A DNA stretch of 64,000 bases from positions 2,013,001-2,077,000 of the forward strand of contig NZ_LT899436.1 of NCBI RefSeq assembly GCF_900198195.1, given 5' to 3'. Source of the stretch: Tenacibaculum jejuense. GTDB taxonomy: Bacteria > Bacteroidota > Bacteroidia > Flavobacteriales > Flavobacteriaceae. A program made the translations under genes and the position numbers. Below are positions 18,275 to 27,404 of this stretch, in pieces. Below the pieces are notes generated by a model. The model had not been told where the DNA came from. It searched no databases and saw only the letters and a program-made list of their open reading frames with translations. Every line of letters starts with the position of its first letter. Position 1 is the stretch's first letter.

Positions 18275-18618
18275 ATGCTTTTTATTCAGAGAAAAAATCA
18301 ATTTTGTCTAAAAAAAACTTCAAATTCATATTTTAAAAATAGATCTAAATTATCTTTAACTAAACCTATTTTATCATCTTTTTAATAGAGAAAATACTTC
18401 AAAAATAGCTGATTTAACTATGATTTTTCCCTATTTGTATTCTATAATTTTAACCTAAAAAGGTTAGCTTTTCTACGTAAATAAAGGGAAGTATAAATTG
18501 ATTTAAATTCAAATAAAGCACTTGAATTGTTAGGTGAAAATTAGTGAAAATTAGAAGTTTTCAGACTAATGAAATTTAGTGATACAGAGGTAGAGCCAAA
18601 AAAAAATAAGAAACTTAA
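18275..18618. other. AT-rich gap without recognised gene
   Basis: No convincing ORF. It holds A/T tracts and an imperfect direct repeat at about 18531-18555 (TTAGGTGAAAA then TTAGTGAAAA, 11-12 bp apart) ahead of the promoter of the next gene. A minus-strand frame from 18765 is a shadow of that gene's start. Confidence 0.5.
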
Positions 18619-18626
18619 TACCTTTG
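18619..18626 (+). promoter_or_regulatory. -7 promoter element for the beta-helix protein gene
   Basis: TACCTTTG followed by CGGCG fits the flavobacterial TAnnTTTG -7 element. It would give a 5' leader of about 70 nt before the ATG at 18701. No clear -33 TTG is seen. Confidence 0.45.
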
Positions 18627-18700
18627 CGGCGTTAATAGAGAGTAAGTTAATTATTCCTTTATTAATATAATTAATCCCTAAAATAACCTCTTCTTCTAAA

Positions 18701-21424
18701 ATGAAAAATCTAATTAATTCAGTTAGAAAGTATGCAATTTTATTATTTTGCTGTTGTGGAATCAATTCGTTGGTAGCACAAAAAAATTACTACATCAGTG
18801 CATCAGGAAATGATGCAAATTCAGGAACTTCTATAAACTCTCCTTGGAAAACAATTAATAGAGTAAATAGGCAATCACTAAATAATGGTGATATTATCAA
18901 TTTTAAACGAGGTGATGTTTTTTACGGATCTTTAGATGTCAAAGGAAAAAATGGAAGTTTTGCAAAACGAATCCAATATGACGCCTATGGATCAGGTAAT
19001 CGTCCAATAATTAGAGCTGCTAAAAGTTTAAAAAATTGGTCTCGATTTAGAGGGGATATTTGGCGTATTCCTTTAAATAAAGTTGATGGTAATCGAATTA
19101 CAGCGTTGTATTTAAATAATGTTTCGCAACAAATTGGTCGTGAACCTAATTACAATGCAACTAATGGTGGATATAGAACCATTAGTTCACATTCAAATAA
19201 CAATCGTTCTATTTCAGAATCTTCAGCATTACCTTACGCTACTAACTTCTTTAAAGGAGGAGAAATAACAATTAGAACGACAGATGATTCTATCAAATCA
19301 GAAATAATTACTTCTCATTCAGGTAAAACAGTAAACTTTCAATTATCGTCAAGCAATGGTTTTGTAAATAATATTGAAAATAATTTTGGTTACTTTTTTC
19401 AAAACCATGTAAACACTTTAGACATGAATGGTGAATGGGCTCATGATATTGTAAATGGAGTATTGTATTTATACAGTGAGGTAAATCCTAATACCATAAA
19501 TGTAGAAATTCCGTTAGGAGCATATGCAATAAGTCTTAAAAATAGTAGTAATATTAACTTTAAAAATATAAAGTTTGAAGGAGGTAATGATGTTGTATTA
19601 AGTATTAATAAGGCGAATAATATTACCATTGATAATTGTGAGTTAAATAATGGTAGTAATTATTTAGGTTTAGGCTTTGGTTTAAAAAACTTTAAATTCA
19701 CTAATAGTACTATTCAGAATGGAAATAATATAGGTATTAGATTTGAACAATGTAACGGAATTACTTTTTCTAATAATTTAGTTAGAAATGTAGGAACCAG
19801 ATCTGGAATGGGAGCTTCAAGTTTTGTTCCGTATACAGGAGTAAGAATTATTAGTGAAAATGGCTCAGCAAAAAACATAATTGAAAAAAATGTAGTCAAT
19901 AAAATAGGATACCATGGTATTAATTACTCAGGAGGAAATTTTGAAATTCGTTTTAATTATGTTAGAAATTTTTGTTTAACAAAAGATGATGGCGGTGGTA
20001 TTTATACAGTAGGAAATAAAAACGCTAACAATCGTATATACAAAAACGTGGTCACTGATGGTATTGGGGCAGCATTAGGTGCTCCAAATAATCGTGGTCC
20101 TAAAACTGCAGGAATTTATATAGACAATGACTCTCAAAATCAATTAATTTATGAAAACTCTGTTTCAAATGTTATTGGTTGGGGACTTATGGCTAATCTA
20201 TCTAGTAAAAGTACTTTTAGAGATAATTTAGTATATAATTGTGGTACAGCTATTGTGTCATCTACTTACTTTAATTCTTTTGCTGCTGGTGGAGGAGTTG
20301 CAAGAGCAACTAATAATACATTTGTGAATAACATCTTTTTCCCTAAAAAAGCGAATCAACTTTGTGCTGAATTTACGAATAGAATAACAGCGTCTGGATT
20401 TAATACTTTCTTAGGAGAGGTAAATAAAAATTATTATTGCCAGCCTTTTAATGGTGCAAAGCAAATAGAAACATTTTTAGTTCGAAATAAAACACAGCAT
20501 ACTTTATCAGAATTTAAAATTGCTTTTCCAAATTATGAGAAAAATGGTAAGAATGCACCAATTCAATATCCATCATCAACCGATGCTAATTCAATAATAA
20601 AATTTGAAATTAATGCAACAGGTACTTCTAAAACAATAAACTTAGGAAATATCAAGTATGTAGATGCCAAGAATATCGAATATACAGGAAATGTAGCGAT
20701 ACCTCCGTATTCATCAATAGCATTATTAAAAAAAGAAAAAGTAAATACACCGACTCAATTAATTAATGATGGAGTTTACTTTTTAGAGTCGGTTACTTCT
20801 GATCAAAGATTACAGTCAGAACCTTACAACAATCATTTGGCTATAATGTTTAATCCTTTTTTTAGAAAAAATCAAATGTGGGCTTTTACTCATTTAGGCA
20901 ATAACGTTTACACTCTTAAAAATGAAAAAACAGGACGATATTTAGAAGTTCCTTTTGCAAAGTGTGAAAATGGTACAGCAGTATCAACATACACAAGTGC
21001 AACAGGAAATCATCAACGTTGGAAGGTAGTAAAGAATGGGAATGATTATAGTTTAATGCCAGCACATTGTATGAGTCAAGGTTTAGATCGTAATCAAGGT
21101 ACTTTAAATACAAATATTATAACCTATGTATTTTCTGAAAATAACAACAATCAAAAATGGAAGATACAGCCAATTTCATCTAACAGAAAATTAGCTCAAG
21201 ATGAGATTGATGATAAGTCTATTAAAATATATCCTAATCCGGTAACCAATGTATTGACTTTTACTGGAAAAGTTATAGGAGAAAAAGTAAGGATTTATTC
21301 CATTTCAGGAGTAAAAGTAAAAGAGCTTACATTAGAAAACTCTAGCATACCAGTGAATGATCTAGCAAGTGGTATGTACTTGGTTTCCATAAAAGATAGT
21401 GTTATAAAACTAATGGTTTTATAA
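18701..21424 (+). CDS. secreted parallel beta-helix protein with ricin-type domain and T9SS signal
   Basis: 907 aa. Signal peptide 1-27 (ending LVAQ). Residues about 30-650 form a right-handed parallel beta-helix: an N-terminal ISASGNDANSGTSINSPWKT segment, then many N-rich turns such as NITIDNCELNNGSNY and GITFSNNLVRNVG. Residues about 690-825 form a ricin-like beta-trefoil with QxW-type ends (NHQRWKV, NNQKWKI), probably a carbohydrate-binding module. The last 75 residues are a type A T9SS sorting domain (IKIYPNPV ... GMYLVSI). It is probably a polysaccharide lyase or hydrolase; the exact family cannot be fixed by eye. Confidence 0.85.
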   Translation: MKNLINSVRKYAILLFCCCGINSLVAQKNYYISASGNDANSGTSINSPWKTINRVNRQSLNNGDIINFKRGDVFYGSLDVKGKNGSFAKRIQYDAYGSGNRPIIRAAKSLKNWSRFRGDIWRIPLNKVDGNRITALYLNNVSQQIGREPNYNATNGGYRTISSHSNNNRSISESSALPYATNFFKGGEITIRTTDDSIKSEIITSHSGKTVNFQLSSSNGFVNNIENNFGYFFQNHVNTLDMNGEWAHDIVNGVLYLYSEVNPNTINVEIPLGAYAISLKNSSNINFKNIKFEGGNDVVLSINKANNITIDNCELNNGSNYLGLGFGLKNFKFTNSTIQNGNNIGIRFEQCNGITFSNNLVRNVGTRSGMGASSFVPYTGVRIISENGSAKNIIEKNVVNKIGYHGINYSGGNFEIRFNYVRNFCLTKDDGGGIYTVGNKNANNRIYKNVVTDGIGAALGAPNNRGPKTAGIYIDNDSQNQLIYENSVSNVIGWGLMANLSSKSTFRDNLVYNCGTAIVSSTYFNSFAAGGGVARATNNTFVNNIFFPKKANQLCAEFTNRITASGFNTFLGEVNKNYYCQPFNGAKQIETFLVRNKTQHTLSEFKIAFPNYEKNGKNAPIQYPSSTDANSIIKFEINATGTSKTINLGNIKYVDAKNIEYTGNVAIPPYSSIALLKKEKVNTPTQLINDGVYFLESVTSDQRLQSEPYNNHLAIMFNPFFRKNQMWAFTHLGNNVYTLKNEKTGRYLEVPFAKCENGTAVSTYTSATGNHQRWKVVKNGNDYSLMPAHCMSQGLDRNQGTLNTNIITYVFSENNNNQKWKIQPISSNRKLAQDEIDDKSIKIYPNPVTNVLTFTGKVIGEKVRIYSISGVKVKELTLENSSIPVNDLASGMYLVSIKDSVIKLMVL

Positions 21425-21445
21425 ACTAATTTTCGTGTTCTTATG

Positions 21446-21477
21446 AGTGTAGTTATTTGAATAATAACTGCACTTTT
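21446..21477 (+). terminator. probable rho-independent terminator
   Basis: A 12-bp stem with one G-T pair (AGTGTAGTTATT / AATAACTGCACT), 5-nt loop and short T tract, 21 nt after the preceding stop. Confidence 0.7.
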
Positions 21478-21654
21478 CACCTATTTAAAACGAAACTAGC
21501 AAGTTATTTATTCTTTGTTGGGTAAAAGATGAAAATCTCTTCATCCATAATTACTTATCAATAAAGAGTGAATTGATTGTTGGTACAGTATTGTTAAGTA
21601 ATCACTAAAGTAATGTATAATCTAATATTTATTCAACCCTAAAATAATTATAAA

Positions 21655-24540
21655 GTGAAAAGTAATTTTAAGCAGAAAATAATAGTAACATGTGCGCTAT
21701 TATTTTTAGGATTAACCACAAATGCACAGAGACCTTTTTTTAATAAAAACAAAGATTTATTAATAGCTCAGTTTGATAGTAAACCAGATCCTGATGATAT
21801 TCATGCGCAAGCAGCATTAGGTTCTATGTTATTGCATAACGATTTAAAAGGAGTTAATTATTTTGCTGTTGCAGGAGCTTATGGACGTCAAAATGGACGT
21901 TTTATTGATTCTGATGAATTATTTGATTTAGCATTCGGAAAAAATAATTGGACTGATGCTGATGAAAATTGGACTGCATCTGTAAATAGAATTAAAAATA
22001 AAGTTATTCCAATTTTAAATAATGGAGGAAAAGTTTGGGTTCAAGAAGCTGGTCAATCAGATATTACAGCAGATTGGGTAGCTGAAGCAATCAAAGCAGT
22101 TGGAGGTACTACCGTTAAAAATAATGTAATTGTAGTTCAGCATAGTAAGTGGAACCAAGATCAAACAACTCCAAGCGATCTTAATTATGTAAGAAGTAAA
22201 ACAAATTATTTTTACATAGATGATGGAAATGCAGATTTTACTGAAAATTGGGGAGATCATGGACCATATGATACTCCAAGATATAGATCGAGAGATAGTA
22301 AATGGATAGCACAAGCAAAAAGTTCTCCTAACAAAAAAGCTAGAGAAATTTGGATAGAAGCAGATCGTGTTGTGAGGCGTAGATATCCACAAGGAGTTCC
22401 TTATGATTGGTCATGGATGAAAAATGACGGGCTAGATTATTCAGATTGTGTTGAAAATTGGTGGATTTTAAACATCGGAGATAAAGTTAATAATGTAGCT
22501 AAATTTTGGGATAGATATGTAGTGAACACAACTGGTTCTAATCCTGATACAGGTTCTGATTCTGATTCAGACTCATGTTCAGGGAAAGTTTTTGAAGAAA
22601 AAAATGGAATTGTTGCAGTAGAAGCAGAAGATTATGTGAAACAATCGGAAACCAACGATAGAGAATGGTTTGTGATAGGTAATGGAGGTAATACACCTAA
22701 ACCTGATCCAGATGGAAGTCACGCATCAACAGCAAGTAGAGGGAAATATGTAGAGTTATTACCAGATACAAGAGTTACGCATGGAGATCCATTAAGAGTT
22801 GGAGTAAATTTCTCTGATACACCAGGAAAAGCAGTATTAGATTATAAGATAAAGTTTAACTCTCCAGGAAAGTATTTTGTTTGGGTAAGAGCATATTCAA
22901 CAGGTTCTGAAGATAACGGAATTCACGTAGGTATTGATGGAACATGGCCTTCATCTGGTAGAAAAATGCAATGGTGTACAGGTAAAAACCAGTGGACTTG
23001 GGAAAGTAAACAAAGAACTAATGCGAATCATTGTGGTGAGCCAGAGAAGATTTTTATTAATGTACCTTCGGCAGGAGTTCATACCGTTTCATTTTCTATG
23101 AGAGAAGATGGTTTTGAAATAGATAAATTTATTTTATCTAAAACTTATGTAAAACCAACAGGTAATGGTTTAAATGCAGTTGCAGCTAATTGTGATAATG
23201 ATAACGATAATGACAATGGTAATACGAATGTTTGTAATGCTAAAGTTATTAAAGGATTAAAAACAATAGCAAGTACAAAAACATCAATAACTCTTGAGTT
23301 TGATGAGGTTTCAGGTATAGAAAATTATGAATTAAGAGCTTGGAAGAAAGGTGATTTTACAGGAAGCATAAACGAACCAAAAGCAGTTGCTTTTGAAGGA
23401 GGTAATTCTTCTCCATTAACAATTTCTGGTTTAACAGAGGGTACTGAATATACTTTAGTATTAAGAGGAATATGTGGAGTAGGAAAATCAACAGAACTTT
23501 CACAAATTAATGCTACTACAGTTGCAGATGCTCCAAAATGTAACATAAACTCAGTAATAACAGCTTTAAAAGCTACAGACAATTCAAAAAATTCTATAAC
23601 AGTAGCTTTTGACGAACTTTCTGGAGTTGATTTTTACGAATTAAGAGCTTGGAAAAAGGGTGATTTTACAGGAAGTATTAATGAACCAAAAGCAGTCTCG
23701 TTTAAAGGAGGTAATGCTTCACCATTAACAATAACTGAGTTAAATCTAGGTGAAGAGTACACACTAGTATTAAGAGGTATTTGTGAAGTAGGAAAGTCAA
23801 CTAAAATTTCACAAATTAATGCAGTTACTAAAGATGATATGTTAACTGATGGAATTTATTATATCCAAAATCCTATAGGTAACATAAGAATCAATAGTCC
23901 TAGCGGAAGTTTGGTAAATCAAGCTAATACTTCAGGGAACAGTGCTAAATGGGAAATTACTAAAGTTAATGATTATTATACAATTAAGAATGTAAGAAAT
24001 AATGAATATTTAGAAGTACCATTTAAGGCATGTGAAATTGGAGAAGCTTCACAAAATCCGAATGTGAATTTAGGGACATATTCAGAAGTTCGTGGTGATC
24101 ATCAACGATGGAAAATAACAAAAGTAGGTGCGGATTATTTTATTCAACCTTTACATTGTGATAAGGCTGTTGATAGACCAGCTAACAAACCAATTATATT
24201 ATTATGGACTTTAGATACTAATAATACCAATCAAAATTGGAGAATAGTTAAAGCTACAACTTCTGTGAATAGTAGAAAACTTCAGGATTTAAATCCAAGT
24301 AATGAAACTGTTAATATTTTTCCAAACCCTGTAGTAGATGAGAATTTTACTATTCTTTTAGGTGAAGCAGAAAGTTCAGAAATCGTAATTTTTGATATTC
24401 AAGGTAAAAAAGTATATCAACATCAATCAAGTGAAAAATCGATCAATCTTAAGAAAGAAAATATTGGTAAATCAGGATTGTATTTTATAAAAATAAAACA
24501 AGGATTATCTACAACAATTAAAAAGGTAATTCTTCAATAA
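21655..24540 (+). CDS. secreted multidomain protein: nucleoside-hydrolase-like domain, CBM, FN3, ricin, T9SS
   Basis: 961 aa, GTG start, signal peptide 1-24 (ending TTNAQ). Residues about 30-293 form an uncharacterised domain with FDSKPDPDDIHAQAALGSM, resembling the Asp cluster of nucleoside-hydrolase-like proteins. A Ser/Asp linker is at about 295-308. Residues 310-505 form a beta-sandwich CBM-like region (IVAVEAEDYVKQ ... DGFEIDKFIL), similar to the domain after GH115 catalytic modules. Two FN3-like repeats lie at about 525 and 627, each with YELRAWKKGDFTGSIN. A ricin-type trefoil spans about 732-865, and a T9SS sorting domain runs from 883 (VNIFPNPV). Catalytic activity is unproved. It is nearly the same architecture as the other enzymes here. 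Confidence 0.82.
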   Translation: MKSNFKQKIIVTCALLFLGLTTNAQRPFFNKNKDLLIAQFDSKPDPDDIHAQAALGSMLLHNDLKGVNYFAVAGAYGRQNGRFIDSDELFDLAFGKNNWTDADENWTASVNRIKNKVIPILNNGGKVWVQEAGQSDITADWVAEAIKAVGGTTVKNNVIVVQHSKWNQDQTTPSDLNYVRSKTNYFYIDDGNADFTENWGDHGPYDTPRYRSRDSKWIAQAKSSPNKKAREIWIEADRVVRRRYPQGVPYDWSWMKNDGLDYSDCVENWWILNIGDKVNNVAKFWDRYVVNTTGSNPDTGSDSDSDSCSGKVFEEKNGIVAVEAEDYVKQSETNDREWFVIGNGGNTPKPDPDGSHASTASRGKYVELLPDTRVTHGDPLRVGVNFSDTPGKAVLDYKIKFNSPGKYFVWVRAYSTGSEDNGIHVGIDGTWPSSGRKMQWCTGKNQWTWESKQRTNANHCGEPEKIFINVPSAGVHTVSFSMREDGFEIDKFILSKTYVKPTGNGLNAVAANCDNDNDNDNGNTNVCNAKVIKGLKTIASTKTSITLEFDEVSGIENYELRAWKKGDFTGSINEPKAVAFEGGNSSPLTISGLTEGTEYTLVLRGICGVGKSTELSQINATTVADAPKCNINSVITALKATDNSKNSITVAFDELSGVDFYELRAWKKGDFTGSINEPKAVSFKGGNASPLTITELNLGEEYTLVLRGICEVGKSTKISQINAVTKDDMLTDGIYYIQNPIGNIRINSPSGSLVNQANTSGNSAKWEITKVNDYYTIKNVRNNEYLEVPFKACEIGEASQNPNVNLGTYSEVRGDHQRWKITKVGADYFIQPLHCDKAVDRPANKPIILLWTLDTNNTNQNWRIVKATTSVNSRKLQDLNPSNETVNIFPNPVVDENFTILLGEAESSEIVIFDIQGKKVYQHQSSEKSINLKKENIGKSGLYFIKIKQGLSTTIKKVILQ

Positions 24541-24587
24541 CAAATTTGAGTTTTAGGCCCACAATTACAAAGTGATTTAAAATGAAG

Positions 24588-24615
24588 AAGCGACTAATTT
24601 TTAGTCGCTTTTTTT
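24588..24615 (+). terminator. rho-independent terminator
   Basis: AAGCGACTAA and TTAGTCGCTT form a 10-bp stem with a 3-nt loop, followed by five T. It ends the previous transcript. Confidence 0.9.
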
Positions 24616-24749
24616 GGTTTAATTCAAAATATTTTTTACCAATTATAAATATTTTAAACAAGGTAAATTATAGCTATTAAGGGTTAATTATTAGTTAGTT
24701 GTTGGGAAGGGAGAGAGCTTTATTTGCAAAAATAATCCTATAAATAATC

Positions 24750-27290
24750 ATGAAAAAAATCAATTTAATTTTAAGTATTTGTTTAGTACTTTTTTTAGTA
24801 AAAACATACGGTCAAAGCCCATTAAAAACCGTAAACCCCAATGATCAATTTATCTTATTAGAAGATATGTCAGATGAATTTAATACAGGAAGTATTAACT
24901 GGTCAAAAAAATGGGAACAAACAAATAATTTACCAAACATAGCAGCTTGGAATTTAACAAACAAAACCAATGTTGCAGAAGGTAATTATTTTAATAGAGG
25001 AGCCGCCAAAATTACAGCAAGATATAACGGTAAAAATAATAATGGTACCTCAATAGCCATAAATGGAAAGTTTTATAATGCAGGTTGTCTTCAATCTCAA
25101 AAATCATTGCCTGCCAATTTTGAAGGTTATATTGAAGCGACCATAAGAGGAGCCGATATTGATAATTCTGATCCACATCCTTTTAATGGAGGAATTGATC
25201 GTTCTAGAGGTTTGTGTCCTGCTTTTTGGCTTTACAGTAAATTTTTTGATAGAAATCCAGCTGAAGGAGGTGTAGTTTATACAGAGATTGACATACAAGA
25301 ATTACAGCAACACGATTTTTATGATGGCGTACAAGATGGAGTAGAGGATACAGAATCTAATTTACATATCGCCTTTAAAGATGGGAATAGAAGAAGATGG
25401 GTAAGACCAAAGAGAAATCCTGAAGAACAATTAAATAAATATGAATTAGGTTTTGACCCAAGAGAAGGGTGGCATACATACGGTTGTGAAATAACCAAGG
25501 AAGAAATTAATTTTTTTGTTGACGGTAAAAAAGTAGGAAAAACATTAAAAAATACACATTGGAGTAAATTACCATTACGTGTTATTATGTCATTAGGAAT
25601 GAGAGTTCCATTTGTTGACTTCGGAGGAAATGCCTTTACTTCTTTTGATCCTCAAGGAAATTATCCAAACAACGATCGTTTGAAAAATTTAGCTGAAAGA
25701 GCTAGAAGACAATTAGGAGAATTACCAGAATCAATGTATGTGGATTATGTAAGAGTTTGGAAAAAAGGAGATACTATAGATGAAACATCATGTAGTATAG
25801 ATACTGCTTTAGAAGGAGTAAAAGCTATCGAAAGCACAGAGAATTCTATAACTATTGCTTTTGATGAAATATCAGGAGTGGATACTTATGAGTTAAGAGC
25901 ATGGAAAAAAGGTGATTTTACTGGGAGTATTAATATGCCAAAAGCAGTTGCTTTTAAAGGAGGAAAATCTTCACCATTAACTATAAATGATTTAGAGTCT
26001 GGACAAGAATATACCTTAGTTTTAAGAGGTGTTTGTAGTTTAGGAGGGGCAACAAAATTATCAGAAATTAACGCTACTACTGTTACAGATAATACTAGCT
26101 GTAATATGGAAACCATAATTACAGGTTTAGAAACTACAGAAAAAACTGAAACATCAATAACTGTAGCTTTTGATGAATTATCTGGAGTAGATATGTATGA
26201 ATTGAGAGCATGGGAAAAAGGCGATTTTACAGGAAGTATAAATACACCAAAAGCTTTTGCATTTAAAGGAGGAAATACCTCTCCACTAACAATAGAAAAT
26301 TTAGATTCAGGCAAAGAATATACTTTAGTTTTAAGAGCGGTTTGTAGTTTAGGAGGCTCAACAAAATTATCAGAAATTAATGCAACTACGATTACTGATA
26401 TTACGAGCTGTAACACAGAAGCAATTATTACTGGTTTAGAAGCTACGGAAAAAACAAAAACATCAATAACAGTGGCTTTTGATGAATTATCTGGAGTAGA
26501 TACATATGAATTGAGAGCATGGGAAAAAGGTGATTTTACAGGTAGTATTAATATGCCAAAAGCTTTTGCTTTTAAAGGAGGAAACACCTCTCCATTGACC
26601 ATAGAAAATTTAGATTCAGGTAAAGAATATACCTTAGTTTTAAGAGCGGTTTGTAGTTTAGGAGGCTCAACAAAATTATCAGAAATAAACGTAAAAACTA
26701 TTGCAGATGTATCTAAATGTAATTTAGGTACAGCAATAAGTAATTTACGAACTATCTCTAATACAGAAAGCTCAATAACAGTGGCTTTTGATGAATTATC
26801 TGGAGTTGACATATATGAGTTAAGAGCATGGGAAAAAGGCGATTTTACTGGGAGTATCAATATGCCAAAAGCGTTTGCTTTTAAAGGCGGAAATACATCT
26901 CCATTAACCATTGAAAATTTAAATCCAGGTAAAGAATATACACTGGTTTTAAGAGCAGTTTGCGAAGAAGGGAAATCTACTGAAATTTCAACGCTAAATA
27001 CTGTAACTCAAGATGTGTTTTTAAGAACAGTAAATAAAGACTTAGATAATCATAAGGAAGTTGTCATTTTTCCTAATCCTGTAAAAGAAAATCGTTTCTC
27101 TATAAAATTGAAAGACAATACAACATCAGAAATAAATGTTTTTGATATTCAAGGAAAGAAAATCTTTCAAAAAGAATTTAATAGTCAAACTATTGAATTA
27201 AATAAAAGTAGCTTAGGAAAATCAGGTTTGTATTTTATTCAAATCAAACAAGGTGAAACTACAATAACCAAAAAGATCATGCTTCTATAG
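24750..27290 (+). CDS. secreted GH16 glycoside hydrolase with four FN3-like repeats and T9SS signal
   Basis: 846 aa. Signal peptide 1-21. The GH16 catalytic domain spans about 25-340 and has the bulged ExDxxE active site EIDIQE with E179 (nucleophile), D181 and E184 (acid/base). The surroundings (LCPAFWLYSKFF, DIQELQQHDF, EQLNKYELGFDPREGWH) resemble marine endo-galactanases of the kappa-carrageenase/porphyranase/agarase group more than laminarinases; the substrate is not settled. Four FN3-like repeats of about 100 aa start near 347, 450, 551 and 654, and a T9SS domain (VVIFPNPV) starts near 769. No ricin module, unlike three neighbours. Confidence 0.9.
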   Translation: MKKINLILSICLVLFLVKTYGQSPLKTVNPNDQFILLEDMSDEFNTGSINWSKKWEQTNNLPNIAAWNLTNKTNVAEGNYFNRGAAKITARYNGKNNNGTSIAINGKFYNAGCLQSQKSLPANFEGYIEATIRGADIDNSDPHPFNGGIDRSRGLCPAFWLYSKFFDRNPAEGGVVYTEIDIQELQQHDFYDGVQDGVEDTESNLHIAFKDGNRRRWVRPKRNPEEQLNKYELGFDPREGWHTYGCEITKEEINFFVDGKKVGKTLKNTHWSKLPLRVIMSLGMRVPFVDFGGNAFTSFDPQGNYPNNDRLKNLAERARRQLGELPESMYVDYVRVWKKGDTIDETSCSIDTALEGVKAIESTENSITIAFDEISGVDTYELRAWKKGDFTGSINMPKAVAFKGGKSSPLTINDLESGQEYTLVLRGVCSLGGATKLSEINATTVTDNTSCNMETIITGLETTEKTETSITVAFDELSGVDMYELRAWEKGDFTGSINTPKAFAFKGGNTSPLTIENLDSGKEYTLVLRAVCSLGGSTKLSEINATTITDITSCNTEAIITGLEATEKTKTSITVAFDELSGVDTYELRAWEKGDFTGSINMPKAFAFKGGNTSPLTIENLDSGKEYTLVLRAVCSLGGSTKLSEINVKTIADVSKCNLGTAISNLRTISNTESSITVAFDELSGVDIYELRAWEKGDFTGSINMPKAFAFKGGNTSPLTIENLNPGKEYTLVLRAVCEEGKSTEISTLNTVTQDVFLRTVNKDLDNHKEVVIFPNPVKENRFSIKLKDNTTSEINVFDIQGKKIFQKEFNSQTIELNKSSLGKSGLYFIQIKQGETTITKKIMLL
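25788..27005 (+). repeat. four tandem ~300-bp FN3-like coding repeats
   Basis: Units start near 25788, 26097, 26400 and 26706. Each encodes YELRAWxKGDFTGSIN plus SPLTI and EYTLVLR segments, with near-identical DNA over long stretches, especially units 2 and 3. One to two copies of the same unit also occur in the genes at 21655 and 27405. Long open frames on the opposite strand here are by-products of the repeat. Confidence 0.9.
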
Positions 27291-27314
27291 TAAGAGGTAA
27301 AATTTACCAATAAG

Positions 27315-27342
27315 AAGCGGCTAAATTTTTAGCCGCTTTTTT
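27315..27342 (+). terminator. rho-independent terminator
   Basis: AAGCGGCTA and TAGCCGCTT pair around an A/T loop and are followed by a T tract, 24 nt after the GH16 stop. Confidence 0.88.
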
Positions 27343-27404
27343 AATTGTTTCAAGCAATATTTTATATGTACAAAATAGTTTTTTACTGTAAAGAGAATAA
27401 AGTC

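Noticed and set aside
18541..18765. 74-aa minus-strand frame before the beta-helix gene
   Set aside because: It overlaps the start and promoter of the real gene and shows no coding features.
25886..26911. A 341-aa open frame on the minus strand
   Set aside because: It is the mirror of the four FN3-like coding repeats on the plus strand; the open frame repeats with them and shows no signal peptide, domain or promoter.
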